A DNA stretch of 41,688 nt, taken from Paracoccus aurantiacus (GTDB taxonomy: Bacteria; Pseudomonadota; Alphaproteobacteria; Rhodobacterales; Rhodobacteraceae). Made by a program: the position numbers and the translations under genes. Position 1 is the first letter of the stretch. Each line of letters begins with the position of its first letter. The stretch covers positions 1 through 41,688 of the forward strand of contig NZ_VOPL01000011.1 of NCBI RefSeq assembly GCF_007993065.1. Direction: 5' to 3'. Positions 28,069 through 37,112 of this stretch are shown piece by piece. The notes beneath the pieces are model-generated. The model was not told where the DNA came from, did not search any database, and saw only the letters and a program-made list of their open reading frames with translations.

Positions 28069-28719
28069 ATGCTGACACGCAGACATTTCATCCGAACGAC
28101 GACGGCGCTGTTCGCGGCCTCCGCCGCCAGCCCGCTTATGGCCTCGACCTGGCCCGACGCGGCGCAGAAGGCCGCCTGGGATGCCGAGGTGGAAGCCGGC
28201 GGCCCCAATCCTTGGGGCCTGCACCAGCGTTTCCTGCCGCAGCGGATTGTCGCGAATGACGGTCTGGTGCCGGGCGATATTCATGTCGATGCCGTGGCCC
28301 GATACCTCTACCACATCGAAGAGGGCGGCACGGCGATGCGTTACGGCGTGGCCATCGGCCGGGGCGATCTTTACGAGCCGGGGACCTATACGATCAAGCG
28401 CAAGGCCGAATGGCCGCACTGGACCCCGACACGGAACATGATCAAGCGCGAGCCCGAGATCTATGCGCAATTTGAGGGTGGCGTCGAGCCCGGCCCCCAG
28501 AACGCGCTGGGTTCGCGCGCGCTTTACCTCTACCTCGGCGACCGCGATACCTATCTGCGCATTCACGGTACGCCGTTTCCGACCTCGATCGGCAGCCGCG
28601 CCAGTTCCGGCTGCGTCCGCATGGTCATGGCCCATATCAACGGGCTCTACCCGCGGGTCCAGATCGGTTCGACCGCCTATCTCTATTCACCGGAAGGCAG
28701 CGTGACGGCGATAAGCTAG
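28069..28719 (+). CDS. Tat-exported L,D-transpeptidase (YkuD)
   Basis: 216-residue periplasmic peptidoglycan cross-linking or Lpp/OMP-attaching enzyme. A twin-arginine signal (TRRHFIRTTTALFAASAA) starts the protein. The YkuD core shows AVARYLYHIEEGG, YGVAIGRG and the catalytic HGTPFP...SSGCVRM with the nucleophilic Cys near residue 181. A Ser replaces the His of the common SHGC motif, a variant seen in this subfamily. ATG 28069 follows GAGGAG; the longer upstream frame is unsupported. Its presence in a copper cluster is unusual: L,D-transpeptidases carry a copper-sensitive cysteine, so a spare copy could matter under copper stress. Confidence 0.88.
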   Translation: MLTRRHFIRTTTALFAASAASPLMASTWPDAAQKAAWDAEVEAGGPNPWGLHQRFLPQRIVANDGLVPGDIHVDAVARYLYHIEEGGTAMRYGVAIGRGDLYEPGTYTIKRKAEWPHWTPTRNMIKREPEIYAQFEGGVEPGPQNALGSRALYLYLGDRDTYLRIHGTPFPTSIGSRASSGCVRMVMAHINGLYPRVQIGSTAYLYSPEGSVTAIS

Positions 28720-28747
28720 TCTGCTGCCCTCCGGCGATCCTGATGGG

Positions 28748-29020
28748 TCAGACCGGTTTTGCGTTGCAGATTTGGTTGCCATTCGCGGCCCGCAGCGGCA
28801 CCAGCGTCGTTTCGACCGGACCTGCGTGGTAGTACCAATAGCAGTCATCCGCCGGGTCGAGGCGCGCCGTGGTCAGGTCCTGGTTAGGGCCGGCAATGGC
28901 GACGACCTCGTTCGGGATCGGATAGGGCGAGGCTTCCTCGGCGGCGATATCGGGCCTCTGGGCCGCGCATCCGGCAAGGACAAGCAGCGTCAGGGCGATT
29001 GCGGCGGTTCTTATCTGCAT
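28748..29020 (-). CDS. Small lipoprotein
   Basis: 90 residues with a lipoprotein signal and lipobox LVLAGC at residues 14-19, then a short mature domain with two further cysteines (DDCYWYYHAG and NQICNAKPV) that could form a disulfide. AGGAG precedes the ATG on the minus strand. It converges with the L,D-transpeptidase gene, 28 bases apart, and heads towards the same strand as the cytochrome and DUF411 genes. No family is recognised. Confidence 0.75.
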   Translation of the reverse strand: MQIRTAAIALTLLVLAGCAAQRPDIAAEEASPYPIPNEVVAIAGPNQDLTTARLDPADDCYWYYHAGPVETTLVPLRAANGNQICNAKPV

Positions 29021-29059
29021 TGGGAAACTCCTAGGCTATGGTGGTGACGCGCCGGGAGG

Positions 29060-29515
29060 TCATGGCGCGCTGTCCTTGGTGATGCGGCTCTGGATCGCGC
29101 GCTCGCGTTCCGGCCAGGTGGATTTGATATAGGCCAGAACGGCGGTAATCTCGGCATCGCTCATGACATCAGTAAAGCCGGGCATGTCGCTTTCATAGCC
29201 ATCGCCGACCACGGCGGCGGTGCCGTCGCGGATGATGCGTTCCAGAAGCGCGTCGGCATGATGCCATGTGTGGCCGGTCTCGTCATGCGGTGGCGCCGGA
29301 TAGCGGCCATTTGCGAGCGGGGTCTGCCAGTCCGGCTGGCCCTCCAGATCGGCGCCGTGGCATGTGGCGCAGTTTTCGGCGTAGAGCCGCTGGCCGAGCG
29401 CGATGACGGCCTGATCCTGCGTGGATGGTTCAGTGGCCCCGCTGCCGCGCCATAGTATCAGGATCGCAGCGGCCAGACCGGCCGCTGCGACGAGGATGAG
29501 TGCGTTGCGCGTCAT
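29060..29515 (-). CDS. Membrane-anchored class I cytochrome c
   Basis: 151 residues with one N-terminal hydrophobic helix (ALILVAAAGLAAAILIL) likely kept as an anchor. The mature part is a c-type haem domain with the haem site CATCH near residue 53 and the Met ligand region in DMPGFTDVMSDAEI. Cytochromes of this kind occur in copper and multicopper oxidase clusters as possible electron acceptors. It follows the DUF411 gene by 3 bases, so it is probably co-transcribed with it. Confidence 0.85.
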   Translation of the reverse strand: MTRNALILVAAAGLAAAILILWRGSGATEPSTQDQAVIALGQRLYAENCATCHGADLEGQPDWQTPLANGRYPAPPHDETGHTWHHADALLERIIRDGTAAVVGDGYESDMPGFTDVMSDAEITAVLAYIKSTWPERERAIQSRITKDSAP

Positions 29516-29518
29516 CTG

Positions 29519-29998
29519 CTACCCGTCCAGCGGAAAGGCGCGCCCATCGCCGGCAATGCCGCCCCAGGCGATGACCTCAGCGGTGGCCTCGACCCCGCCG
29601 CCCATTCCCGGCGATCCGGCGGGCATCCCCGGCACGGCGATTCCGGTAATATCGGGGCGCTGTTCCAGAAGCTGCCTGATGGCCGCGAAGGGCACATGGC
29701 CCTCGACGATATAGCCGCCAATCCGGGTCGTGTGGCAGGACCACAGGTTTTCGGGCACAGCGGCGTCACGCTTCATGCCGACATAATCGCTGGTTTCGGT
29801 CGTCTCGACCTCGAACCCCGCCTCGATGGCCAGATCGGCCCAGGCGCCGCAGCAGCCGCAGCCGGGGTCCTTGGTGATGCTCAGCAGGTTCGGCTTTTCG
29901 TCCGAGCCGGTGGCGGCAAAGGCAAGGGTAGAGGTTGTCGACAGCATCGCCGCGACCGCCAGGATCGCCCCGCGACGCGAGAAATTGGGATTGCTCAT
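29519..29998 (-). CDS. DUF411 copper-associated metal-binding protein
   Basis: 159 residues with an Arg-rich signal start (SRRGAILAVAAMLS) and an Ala-X-Ala-like cleavage area. The DUF411 signature KDPGCGCCGAWADL is followed by MKRDAAVPENLWSCHTTRIGGYIVEGHVP. Family members are secreted copper-binding proteins of Cu/Ag resistance operons. GAAGGAC lies before the ATG. The next downstream gene encodes the cytochrome c. Confidence 0.9.
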   Translation of the reverse strand: MSNPNFSRRGAILAVAAMLSTTSTLAFAATGSDEKPNLLSITKDPGCGCCGAWADLAIEAGFEVETTETSDYVGMKRDAAVPENLWSCHTTRIGGYIVEGHVPFAAIRQLLEQRPDITGIAVPGMPAGSPGMGGGVEATAEVIAWGGIAGDGRAFPLDG

Positions 29999-30092
29999 AT
30001 CTGATGTCCTTCAGGATATTGCGCGCCGTAGGGGCATTCGCCCCTCTCGTGGCGCAATTGATCAGCTTGCAGGCCCATCGGGCCAGGCGGCG

Positions 30093-30416
30093 TCAGAGAG
30101 CAACGGGTCGCGGAGGGGGCAGCGGCAAACGCGGCCTGGCGGATTTCATATCCTGCAACGCGGGAATGTGCCGGATGCGGCGTGGCAAACGGGCCGCGTT
30201 CGGCGTGACTTCGGCATGGCCGATGGCGGCACAGGCTGTGCAGTCGCCATGCTGAGAGTCCGGCTGTGGGGTACAGCATTCATGCGCGGCCGGCGGCACG
30301 GATGTTTCGGCTATCGAGGCCGTCTGCGACGCTTCCGCCGTTGCGGCGCCGGTCAGGGCCAGCGGCATCGTCACCGCCAGCATGACAGCAAGCAGGGCCG
30401 ACAGCAGGAACCGCAT
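30093..30416 (-). CDS. Small secreted Cys/His protein beside csoR
   Basis: 107 residues with a cleavable signal (LLSALLAVMLAVTMPLALTG, Ala-rich end). The mature part has clustered cysteines and histidines (AHECCTPQPDSQHGDCTACAAIGH) and a basic Pro-rich tail. It resembles the protein at 24897-25247 in layout, though not in sequence order, and is likely a periplasmic copper-related factor. Its start overlaps the csoR stop as TGATG, so both are translated from one message. Confidence 0.65.
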   Translation of the reverse strand: MRFLLSALLAVMLAVTMPLALTGAATAEASQTASIAETSVPPAAHECCTPQPDSQHGDCTACAAIGHAEVTPNAARLPRRIRHIPALQDMKSARPRLPLPPPRPVAL

Positions 30417-30697
30417 CAGTCGCGCACCTTGTCCATCAATTCAACCACCTCACGGAACATCACCCTCTGCCGGTCCTGATCGCCAGATTGGATCGCGTCT
30501 TCCATGCAGCTTCGCGCATGATCCTCGATCAACAGGCGCTCGACCCCGCGCAGGGCCGAGCGGATGGCGGCGGTCTGGTTCAGGATATCGACGCAATAGC
30601 GCCCGTCCTCGACCATGCGCGACACGCCCTGCACCTGACCGTTCAGGCGGGAAAGCCGCTTCAGGATCGCGTCTCGGTTCTGCTTGTCATGCGCCAA
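30416..30697 (-). CDS. csoR: CsoR-family copper-sensing repressor
   Basis: 93-residue DUF156 all-helical metal-sensing repressor. The Cu(I)-binding CsoR triad is readable: Cys35 (DGRYCVDIL), His60 (EDHARSC) and Cys64. This separates it from formaldehyde-sensing FrmR, which lacks the third Cys. Apo-CsoR represses and Cu(I) releases it. It is divergent from the Cu-ATPase with two GGGTAT-type dyads between them, so it most likely represses both directions. Confidence 0.9.
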   Translation of the reverse strand: MAHDKQNRDAILKRLSRLNGQVQGVSRMVEDGRYCVDILNQTAAIRSALRGVERLLIEDHARSCMEDAIQSGDQDRQRVMFREVVELMDKVRD

Positions 30698-30731
30698 GGA
30701 GGGCTCCGAACTTCAACATCTGCAGCTTGTG

Positions 30732-30781
30732 CTATACCCTCAAGGGGTATAGAGCAAGTCTGATATACCCCCTATAGGTAT
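30732..30781. promoter_or_regulatory. Tandem CsoR operator dyads
   Basis: Site 1 is CTATACCC-TCAAG-GGGTATAG (30732-30752), perfect 8-bp arms. Site 2 is ATACC-CCCTATA-GGTAT (30765-30781), 5-bp arms. Both fit the ATACCC...GGGTAT consensus of CsoR-type operators. They occupy the 100-base gap between csoR (start 30697) and copA (start 30798), so one CsoR tetramer per site could shut both divergent promoters. Confidence 0.8.
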
Positions 30782-30797
30782 CTGCCGGGAGAGAGTC

Positions 30798-33161
30798 ATG
30801 GACCACAAGCACGATCATTCGCATAGGCAGCACGATCACGGGACACACGGTGGCGCACCGGCACAGGCTGATCCCGGTAAGGCCATCGACCCGGTTTGCG
30901 GCATGCAGGTGACGATCAAGCCCGAGGCACGCCAGCGCGACTATGAGGGACAGACCTTCTATTTCTGCTCGGACGGTTGCCAGTCGAAGTTCGACGGCGA
31001 TCCGTGGTTCTACGCCTCGGGCGCGGCGGTCAAGGTCGAAAAATCCGCCCCGGCAGGCACGCAGTGGACCTGCCCGATGCATCCCGAGATCGTCCGCGAC
31101 GAACCTGGCGCCTGCCCGATCTGCGGCATGGCCTTGGAGCCGATGACTCCCTCGGACGAGCCCAGCCATGAACTGACCGATTTTACCCGGCGGCTCTGGG
31201 TCAGCGTGGCCGCCGCCGTGCCGCTGTTGATCCTGACCATGGGCGAGATGGTGGGCATTCCGGTCCGCGACTGGATCGGGCACCGCACCGCCGCTTGGCT
31301 GGAATTCCTGCTGGCTACGCCCATCGTGCTGTGGGCGGCGCGGCCCTTCTTTCAGCGCGGGCTGGATTCCTTCAAAAACCGCTCGCCGAACATGTGGACG
31401 CTGATCTCGCTGGGGGTCGGCGCGGCCTATCTCTATTCGCTGTTTGCGACCTTCCTGCCGGGCATCTTTCCCGAAGAATACCGGATGGGCGGCATGGTCG
31501 GCACCTATTACGAGGCTGCCGTGGTCATCGTTGCCCTGGTCTTTGTCGGACAGGTTCTGGAACTCAGGGCGCGGGAACGCACCGGCGATGCGATCCGGGC
31601 GCTGATGGATCTGGCACCCAAGACGGCGCGGCGCATCCTGCCCGATGGCAGCGAATATGACGCGCCGCTGGAAAACATCGTGGCCGGGGATCTCTTGCGC
31701 GTGCGTCCCGGAGACAGCGTGCCGGTGGATGGCGAGGTGGTCGAGGGGCGGTCGTCCTTAGACGAAAGCATGATCACGGGCGAGCCGGTGCCGGTCGAGA
31801 AGGTGCAGGGCGATCGCGTGACCGGCGGCACGATCAACAAGAACGGGACGCTGGCGATCCGCGCCACAGATGTCGGCGCCGATACGGTTCTGTCGCAGAT
31901 CGTCCAGATGGTGGCCGGGGCGCGGCGGTCCAAGGCGCCGATTCAGGGGCTGGCTGATCGGGTCTCGGCAATCTTCGTGCCGGCGGTGGTGGTGATCGCC
32001 ATCGCGGCCTTTGTCGTCTGGCTGATCTTCGGTCCCAGCCCGTCCTATGTCTTTGCCGTCGCATCTGCGGTCTCGGTGCTGATCATTGCCTGTCCCTGTG
32101 CGCTTGGGCTGGCGACGCCGATTTCCATCACCACGGCAGCGGGACGCGGCGCGCAGGCCGGCGTGCTGGTCAAGAATGCCGAGGCGCTGGAACTGATGGC
32201 CGATGTCGATACGCTGATCGTCGACAAGACCGGCACGCTGACCGAAGGCAAGCCTGCACTGACCGATGTGACCAGCTTCGGCGATGTGCCCGAGGATGAG
32301 TTGCTGGCCGCCGCCGCCGCGCTGGAACGCGCCTCCGAACACCCGCTGGCCGAGGCAATCGTCGAGGGTGCCAAGGCGCGTGGGCTGAGCCTTGGCAATG
32401 GCGAGGAGTTCGAGGCCGTAACCGGCAAGGGGGTGATTGGCAAGGTCGATGGACGCGATGTGGCGCTTGGCAATAACGCGCTGATGACGTCGCTTGGCAT
32501 CGACTGCGACACGGGCGAGGAGACCGCCGACCGCCTGCGCGGCGAGGGCAAGACGGCGATGTTCGTGGCGCTGGATGGCAGGCTGGCGGGGCTTGTCGCC
32601 GTTGCCGACCCGATCAAGCCAACGGCCGAGGCGGCGATACGTGACCTGCATGATCTGGGAATCAAGGTGATCATGGCAACCGGCGACAATGAACGCACGG
32701 CGCTGGCCGTGGCCAGCCGGTTGGGCATCGACGAGGTCCGCGCCGGGATGCTGCCCGAGGGTAAGAAGGACCTGATCGACGGGCTGCGCGGCAAGGGGGA
32801 CAAGGTCGCCATGGCGGGCGACGGGGTGAATGATGCGCCAGCCCTTGCGGCGGCGGATGTGGGCATCGCAATGGGCACCGGCGCCGATGTGGCGGTCGAA
32901 AGCGCCGGGCTGACCCTGCTGGGCGGCGATCTGACCGGCATCGTCCGCGCCCGCAAGCTTGCCGTGGCCACCATGCGCAATATCCGCCAGAACCTGTTCT
33001 TCGCCTTCATCTACAACGCCGCCGGCATCCCGGTGGCGGCGGGGCTGCTCTATCCGATCTTTGGCCTTCTTCTGTCGCCGATGATCGCGGCGGCGGCCAT
33101 GTCGCTGTCCTCGGTGTCCGTCATCGCCAACGCGCTACGGCTGAAACGGGTCGATCTGTGA
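30798..33161 (+). CDS. copA: Cu(I)-exporting P1B-type ATPase
   Basis: 787-residue copper pump of the inner membrane. The N-terminus has a His-rich stretch ([13 protein letters not shown]), a YHS domain ([10 protein letters not shown] ... [11 protein letters not shown]) and a heavy-metal-binding TCPMHPEIV ... [10 protein letters not shown] segment instead of classical HMA domains. Core motifs: TGEPVPVEK, the CPC transport site [12 protein letters not shown], phosphorylation [17 protein letters not shown] and the hinge [13 protein letters not shown] and the SEHPLAE loop fit Cu+/Ag+ export. No HMA domain is visible. The gene lies downstream of the tandem CsoR sites. Confidence 0.94.
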   Translation: MDHKHDHSHRQHDHGTHGGAPAQADPGKAIDPVCGMQVTIKPEARQRDYEGQTFYFCSDGCQSKFDGDPWFYASGAAVKVEKSAPAGTQWTCPMHPEIVRDEPGACPICGMALEPMTPSDEPSHELTDFTRRLWVSVAAAVPLLILTMGEMVGIPVRDWIGHRTAAWLEFLLATPIVLWAARPFFQRGLDSFKNRSPNMWTLISLGVGAAYLYSLFATFLPGIFPEEYRMGGMVGTYYEAAVVIVALVFVGQVLELRARERTGDAIRALMDLAPKTARRILPDGSEYDAPLENIVAGDLLRVRPGDSVPVDGEVVEGRSSLDESMITGEPVPVEKVQGDRVTGGTINKNGTLAIRATDVGADTVLSQIVQMVAGARRSKAPIQGLADRVSAIFVPAVVVIAIAAFVVWLIFGPSPSYVFAVASAVSVLIIACPCALGLATPISITTAAGRGAQAGVLVKNAEALELMADVDTLIVDKTGTLTEGKPALTDVTSFGDVPEDELLAAAAALERASEHPLAEAIVEGAKARGLSLGNGEEFEAVTGKGVIGKVDGRDVALGNNALMTSLGIDCDTGEETADRLRGEGKTAMFVALDGRLAGLVAVADPIKPTAEAAIRDLHDLGIKVIMATGDNERTALAVASRLGIDEVRAGMLPEGKKDLIDGLRGKGDKVAMAGDGVNDAPALAAADVGIAMGTGADVAVESAGLTLLGGDLTGIVRARKLAVATMRNIRQNLFFAFIYNAAGIPVAAGLLYPIFGLLLSPMIAAAAMSLSSVSVIANALRLKRVDL

Positions 33162-33638
33162 CACAGCAGGCCATGTAACATTGCAAAGACAGCATTGCGA
33201 AGATCTGAAACTCCCACCATCAGTGGCGCCTATGCTCGACATAGTTGCAATACTTGGCCTTTGACCAAGGTTTCCCCCTCCCCGTTGAGTTCATGTGTCG
33301 CGCTCGATTTGGGCGGCGCCGATTGCATTGAAGCCGTTCCCGCCTCACTTGAGGGGACTTGATCCCGGTACTGGCCGCCATCCCGTTCGCCTGCCGCTGT
33401 GGCTGGAGGAGTTGATGAAGTTCACCCTGCTGACCCGCGACCGGGCTGACTATCCTGTTGATCGCTTCTCCGAGCGCAAGGAAAGCGCGGAGGCCCTGAC
33501 GCGGCGGGTCAATCTCTCGGCCTCGACCTAGTGCACACTGCGACCGGTGGACGCAGAAGTCCGCAGGGGTGAGCCTGCGCGAATGGATGGAGTGGCCCGA
33601 TCAGGCTGCGTCATAAAAACTTCACTGGACAGCATTGT
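33162..33638. other. 477-base gap, no gene recognised
   Basis: Between copA and the ars genes I see no recognisable domain. A short plus-strand frame at 33295-33531 (78 codons) has ...WLEELMKFTLLTRDRADYP, but no family match and no good ribosome-binding site. It may be a residue of an inserted sequence. A T-rich or hairpin terminator for copA is not visible. This gap marks the join of the copper and arsenic modules. Confidence 0.4.
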
Positions 33639-33660
33639 TAATTCCTGTATTCCGGAATTA
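33639..33660 (+). promoter_or_regulatory. ArsR-like operator overlapping the start codon
   Basis: The dyad TAATTCC (33639-33645), an 8-base centre and GGAATTA (33654-33660) has perfect 7-bp arms and ends on the first base of the ars start codon. No Shine-Dalgarno sequence is visible. ArsR-family repressors bind such AT-rich dyads, so autoregulation by the adjacent fusion protein is likely. Translation may be leaderless or nearly so. Confidence 0.6.
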
Positions 33661-34499
33661 TGGAAAAAAACAGCGCCGCCCATGCATTCGCCACCCTCGG
33701 TCACCCTGACCGCCTCGCCGTCTTCAGGCTGCTGATGCGCTTTGCCCCGCGTGGCGTGCGCCCGACCGAGATTGCCGAGGCGCTAGGTCTGAAGGCCAAT
33801 ACGCTGTCGCACCATCTCTCGGACCTTGCGTCGGCAGGGCTCGCGAGTGTCGAACGGCGAGGGCGGTCACTCTTCTACTCCGCGAACCGCCAACTCACCG
33901 AGGCGCTGATCGACTATCTCGCGCTAGACGTAGGCCGCGCCCGACCTGACCTCATTTCTCCCTCCCTGTCGGCTCAGAAGGATCCCGCCATGGACGATAC
34001 CGACTTCGACGTGCTCTTCATCTGTTCAGGAAATTCCGCCCGCTCGATCTTTGCCGAGGCCCTGTTGCGCGATCTTGGCAAAGGGAAGTTTCAGGCCTTT
34101 TCGGCCGGCACCCGCCCCAATACTGCGCTGAATCCCTTCGCGCTGGAGGTGCTTGAGCGAAATGGCCATGACACCTCAAGCTTGCGATCCAAGCATGTGT
34201 CCGAGTTCCAGCAGCCTGACTCCATCGTCATGGATTTCGTCTTTACAGTTTGCGACACATCCGCCGCCGAGGAATGCCCGCCATGGCCCGGCCAGCCGAT
34301 TACCGGCCATTGGGGCCTGCCGGACCCGGTAAAAGCCATGGGTACCGACGCCGAAAAGGCACTGGTATTCGCCCAGACCTATGGTGCGCTGCGTCGCAGG
34401 ATCGAAACGTTCATTTCCTTGCCCTTCGCAACCCTTAACCGGCTATCGCTGCAAAACCGCGTCGACGACATAGACACCGAAGCCCTCAAGGAAGACTGA
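33660..34499 (+). CDS. ArsR-ArsC fusion: arsenic repressor joined to arsenate reductase
   Basis: 279 residues, two domains. Residues about 1-95 are an ArsR winged helix ([44 protein letters not shown]). Residues about 115-260 are a low-molecular-weight-phosphatase-type ArsC with the P-loop CSGNSARS (CX5R) and the second Cys in [14 protein letters not shown], as in thioredoxin-coupled reductases. The linker includes [11 protein letters not shown]. Both functions in one chain couple sensing and reduction of arsenate. It is followed 4 bases later by the GAPDH gene. No arsenite efflux pump (arsB/acr3) is in the window. Confidence 0.92.
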   Translation: MEKNSAAHAFATLGHPDRLAVFRLLMRFAPRGVRPTEIAEALGLKANTLSHHLSDLASAGLASVERRGRSLFYSANRQLTEALIDYLALDVGRARPDLISPSLSAQKDPAMDDTDFDVLFICSGNSARSIFAEALLRDLGKGKFQAFSAGTRPNTALNPFALEVLERNGHDTSSLRSKHVSEFQQPDSIVMDFVFTVCDTSAAEECPPWPGQPITGHWGLPDPVKAMGTDAEKALVFAQTYGALRRRIETFISLPFATLNRLSLQNRVDDIDTEALKED

Positions 34500-34503
34500 G
34501 ATC

Positions 34504-35511
34504 ATGCCCCGTATCGCCCTCAACGGCCTTGGCCGGATCGGCAAACTTGTCTTGCGCGACCTTATCGATACAGGCGCAGGTGGCGACATCGTCCTGCTGA
34601 ACGATCCTGTCGGCGACGCCGAACAGCACGCGTTGCTGATGGAGTTCGACTCGGTCCATGGTCGCTGGCGCACGCCGGTTGCCGCCGCCGAGGGTGCGCT
34701 GGAGTTGAACGGAAAACGCATCAGGCTGACCCATGAGAAGACCATCGAGGCTTTGCTGCTGGCAGAGCTTGGTGTCGATCTGGTGATCGATTGCACAGGC
34801 GTCTTCAAGACAGCGGCCAAGGTCGCGCCTTATTATGCCGCCGGGGTGAAGAAGGTCGTCGTCTCTGCCCCGGTCAAGGACGGCGGGGCGCTGAACCTTG
34901 TCTACGGTGTCAACCATGATCTTTACGACGGATCGCAGAACCTTGTGACGGCGGCCTCCTGCACGACGAACTGCCTCGCGCCGGTAGTCAAGGTGATCCA
35001 CGAGAACCTTGGGATCAGGCATGGCTCGATCACCACGATCCACGACGTGACCAACACCCAGACCATCGTCGACCGCCCTGCCAAGGACATGCGCCGCGCG
35101 CGGTCCGCCCTGATGAACCTGATCCCGACAACCACAGGTTCGGCCACCGCGATCACGCTGATCTATCCCGAACTGAAAGGCCGCCTGAACGGCCATGCCG
35201 TGCGCGTGCCGCTGCTGAACGCGTCACTGACCGACTGCGTGTTCGAGGTTGAGCGCGAAACAACCGCCGAAGAGGTCAACGCCCTGTTCAAAACCGCCGC
35301 CGAAGGGCCGCTGAAGGGCATTCTGGGGTTCGAGACGCGGCCGCTGGTGTCCTGCGATTTCACCAATGATCCTCGCTCGTCAATCATCGACGGGCCGTCG
35401 ACCATGGTGATCAATGACACGCAGGTGAAAATCTACGCCTGGTATGACAACGAATGGGGCTATTCCTGCCGACTGGCCGATATCGCCCGCATGGTTGCGG
35501 GAGCGATGTGA
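34504..35511 (+). CDS. ArsJ-associated glyceraldehyde-3-phosphate dehydrogenase
   Basis: 335 residues with the NAD-binding start [12 protein letters not shown], catalytic Cys in [11 protein letters not shown], and [11 protein letters not shown] at the C-terminus. In ars operons this isoform uses arsenate in place of phosphate to make 1-arseno-3-phosphoglycerate, which ArsJ exports. The 5-base gap after the ArsR-ArsC gene and 4-base overlap with arsJ show a coupled operon. A housekeeping GAPDH is expected elsewhere in the genome. Confidence 0.93.
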   Translation: MPRIALNGLGRIGKLVLRDLIDTGAGGDIVLLNDPVGDAEQHALLMEFDSVHGRWRTPVAAAEGALELNGKRIRLTHEKTIEALLLAELGVDLVIDCTGVFKTAAKVAPYYAAGVKKVVVSAPVKDGGALNLVYGVNHDLYDGSQNLVTAASCTTNCLAPVVKVIHENLGIRHGSITTIHDVTNTQTIVDRPAKDMRRARSALMNLIPTTTGSATAITLIYPELKGRLNGHAVRVPLLNASLTDCVFEVERETTAEEVNALFKTAAEGPLKGILGFETRPLVSCDFTNDPRSSIIDGPSTMVINDTQVKIYAWYDNEWGYSCRLADIARMVAGAM

Positions 35512-36767
35512 GCGACGTGACTGCCTCTGCGAACCCCTTGCGCGCCTATGCGGCGGTGACGGCGGCCTATTGGGCCTTCATGCTGTCGGATGGCGCGCTG
35601 CGGATGCTGGTCCTGTTGCATTTCAACGCGCTTGGCTTTTCGCCCGTGCAACTGGCCTGGCTTTTCCTACTTTATGAGGTCGCGGGCATCGTGACCAACC
35701 TTGCCGCAGGCTGGCTGGCGGCGCGGTTCGGCTTGGCGGCGACGCTTTACGGCGGGCTGTCGCTGCAGATCGGGGCGCTGGTCGCCCTGGCGCAGCTTGA
35801 CCCGGCCTGGTCGGTTGCGGCCTCGGTCGCCTTCGTCATGGCGGTGCAGGGCGTCTCGGGCGTGGCCAAGGATCTGGCCAAGATGTCGTCGAAATCTGCG
35901 GTGAAACTGCTGGCCCCGACCGAGGACGGGGGGCTGTTCCGCTGGGTCGCGGCTCTGACCGGATCGAAGAATGCCGTCAAGGGTTTCGGCTTCTTCCTGG
36001 GTGCGGCGCTGCTTGGCCTTGCAGGGTTCGACGCCGCCGTCTGGGGCATGGCGGCGGTACTGGCCGTGATCTTGCTCGCGGTCGTGCTGTTTCTGCCTGC
36101 GGGTCTGCCCGTGCGGATGAAATCCGACGAAAGCTGGTCCGGCTGGCGGTCGAAGGACATCCGCGTGAACCGCCTGTCGCTGGCGCTCATGTTCCTGTTC
36201 GGGGCGCGCGATGTGTGGTTCGTCGTGGGCATCCCGGTCTATTTCCAGGCGGTGCTGTCGGACGGGACCGCCGAGGGACGGCGCGAGGCCTTTTTCCTTG
36301 TCGGCGGCTTCATGGCGCTCTGGATCATCGCCTATGGCGTTGTGCAGGGTTTCGCACCGCGCCTGTTGGGGGGCAAAGGACAACCCGAGGCTGAGACGGT
36401 CAACAAGGCGGTCTTCTGGTCCGGTCTCCTCGTGCCGGTGCCGTTCGTGCTGGCCCTTGCCGCGTTGGTCGCGGGTGGACCCGCCCCTTGGCTTACAATT
36501 CTTCTGGTCGTGGGGCTTCTGGTCTTCGGCTTTATCTTCGCGGTGAATTCCTCCGTACATTCCTACCTGATCCTCGCCTTCGGATCGGCCGAGCGGATCA
36601 CACGCGACGTGGGGTTCTATTATATGGCCAACGCTGCGGGCCGCTTGATCGGGACTTTACTCTCGGGCGTCAGTTTTCAGCTTGGTGGGCTGCCGCTCTG
36701 CCTTGCGACCGCCGGGGTAATGGCGCTTGCCAGTTGGCTTGCCGCGCGTCGCCTCAGGCTCGTTTGA
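35508..36767 (+). CDS. arsJ: ArsJ organoarsenical efflux permease (MFS)
   Basis: 419 residues of MFS type with about 11-12 hydrophobic helices (for example [38 protein letters not shown]). The ArsJ signature region [18 protein letters not shown] and [14 protein letters not shown] is present near residue 120-160. It exports 1-arseno-3-phosphoglycerate. The start is probably GTG 35508, sharing GTGA with the GAPDH stop; GTG 35517 is an alternative. ATG 35454 lies inside the GAPDH gene. Confidence 0.92.
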   Translation: MSDVTASANPLRAYAAVTAAYWAFMLSDGALRMLVLLHFNALGFSPVQLAWLFLLYEVAGIVTNLAAGWLAARFGLAATLYGGLSLQIGALVALAQLDPAWSVAASVAFVMAVQGVSGVAKDLAKMSSKSAVKLLAPTEDGGLFRWVAALTGSKNAVKGFGFFLGAALLGLAGFDAAVWGMAAVLAVILLAVVLFLPAGLPVRMKSDESWSGWRSKDIRVNRLSLALMFLFGARDVWFVVGIPVYFQAVLSDGTAEGRREAFFLVGGFMALWIIAYGVVQGFAPRLLGGKGQPEAETVNKAVFWSGLLVPVPFVLALAALVAGGPAPWLTILLVVGLLVFGFIFAVNSSVHSYLILAFGSAERITRDVGFYYMANAAGRLIGTLLSGVSFQLGGLPLCLATAGVMALASWLAARRLRLV

Positions 36768-37108
36768 TTGCTTGGAGCGCGCGCGTGGCCAGCGCGCCGA
36801 TCCCGGCGGTCACATATAGCGCCCCGAGCCCCCAGACCGAAAGCGCCGTCCCGAAGATCAGCGGGGCGGCGGCCTGCAACAGTCGAGCCGGGGTCTTGAG
36901 CCAGCCGAGTCTCTGCCCGCACTCTGAGGCGTCGAACAGCGCCAACCAGCCCGAAAGCCGAGCGCGGCATAACAGTCGCGCCGTTTCGCCCACGAGAACA
37001 GCCAGACCGGCCGACCGGCCGCTTGCGCCGCCATGGCATTGCCGGAAAAAAAAGCATGAGATAGGCGGAAAGCAGGGTCAGCGCCGCCCAACCGAAAGCG
37101 GAAATCAC
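36754..37108 (-). pseudogene. MFS transporter C-terminal remnant with frameshift
   Basis: One frame (from 37108) gives a hydrophobic start ISAFGWAALTLLSAYLML; a second frame (36993-36754) gives CGQRLGWLKTPARLLQAAAPLIFG and VWGLGALYVTAGIGALATRAL, which look like the last helices of an MFS permease. The shift is near an 8-base homopolymer (plus-strand A-run at about 37046-37053). About 300 N-terminal residues are missing, cut next to the ZntA-type gene end at 37113. It overlaps the arsJ 3' end by 14 bases. Assignment as a transporter remnant is moderate. Confidence 0.5.
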
Positions 37109-37112
37109 GGCG

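Noticed and set aside
33295..33531. Possible 78-codon gene between copA and the ars genes
   Set aside because: No recognised domain and no ribosome-binding site; listed only as part of a gap.
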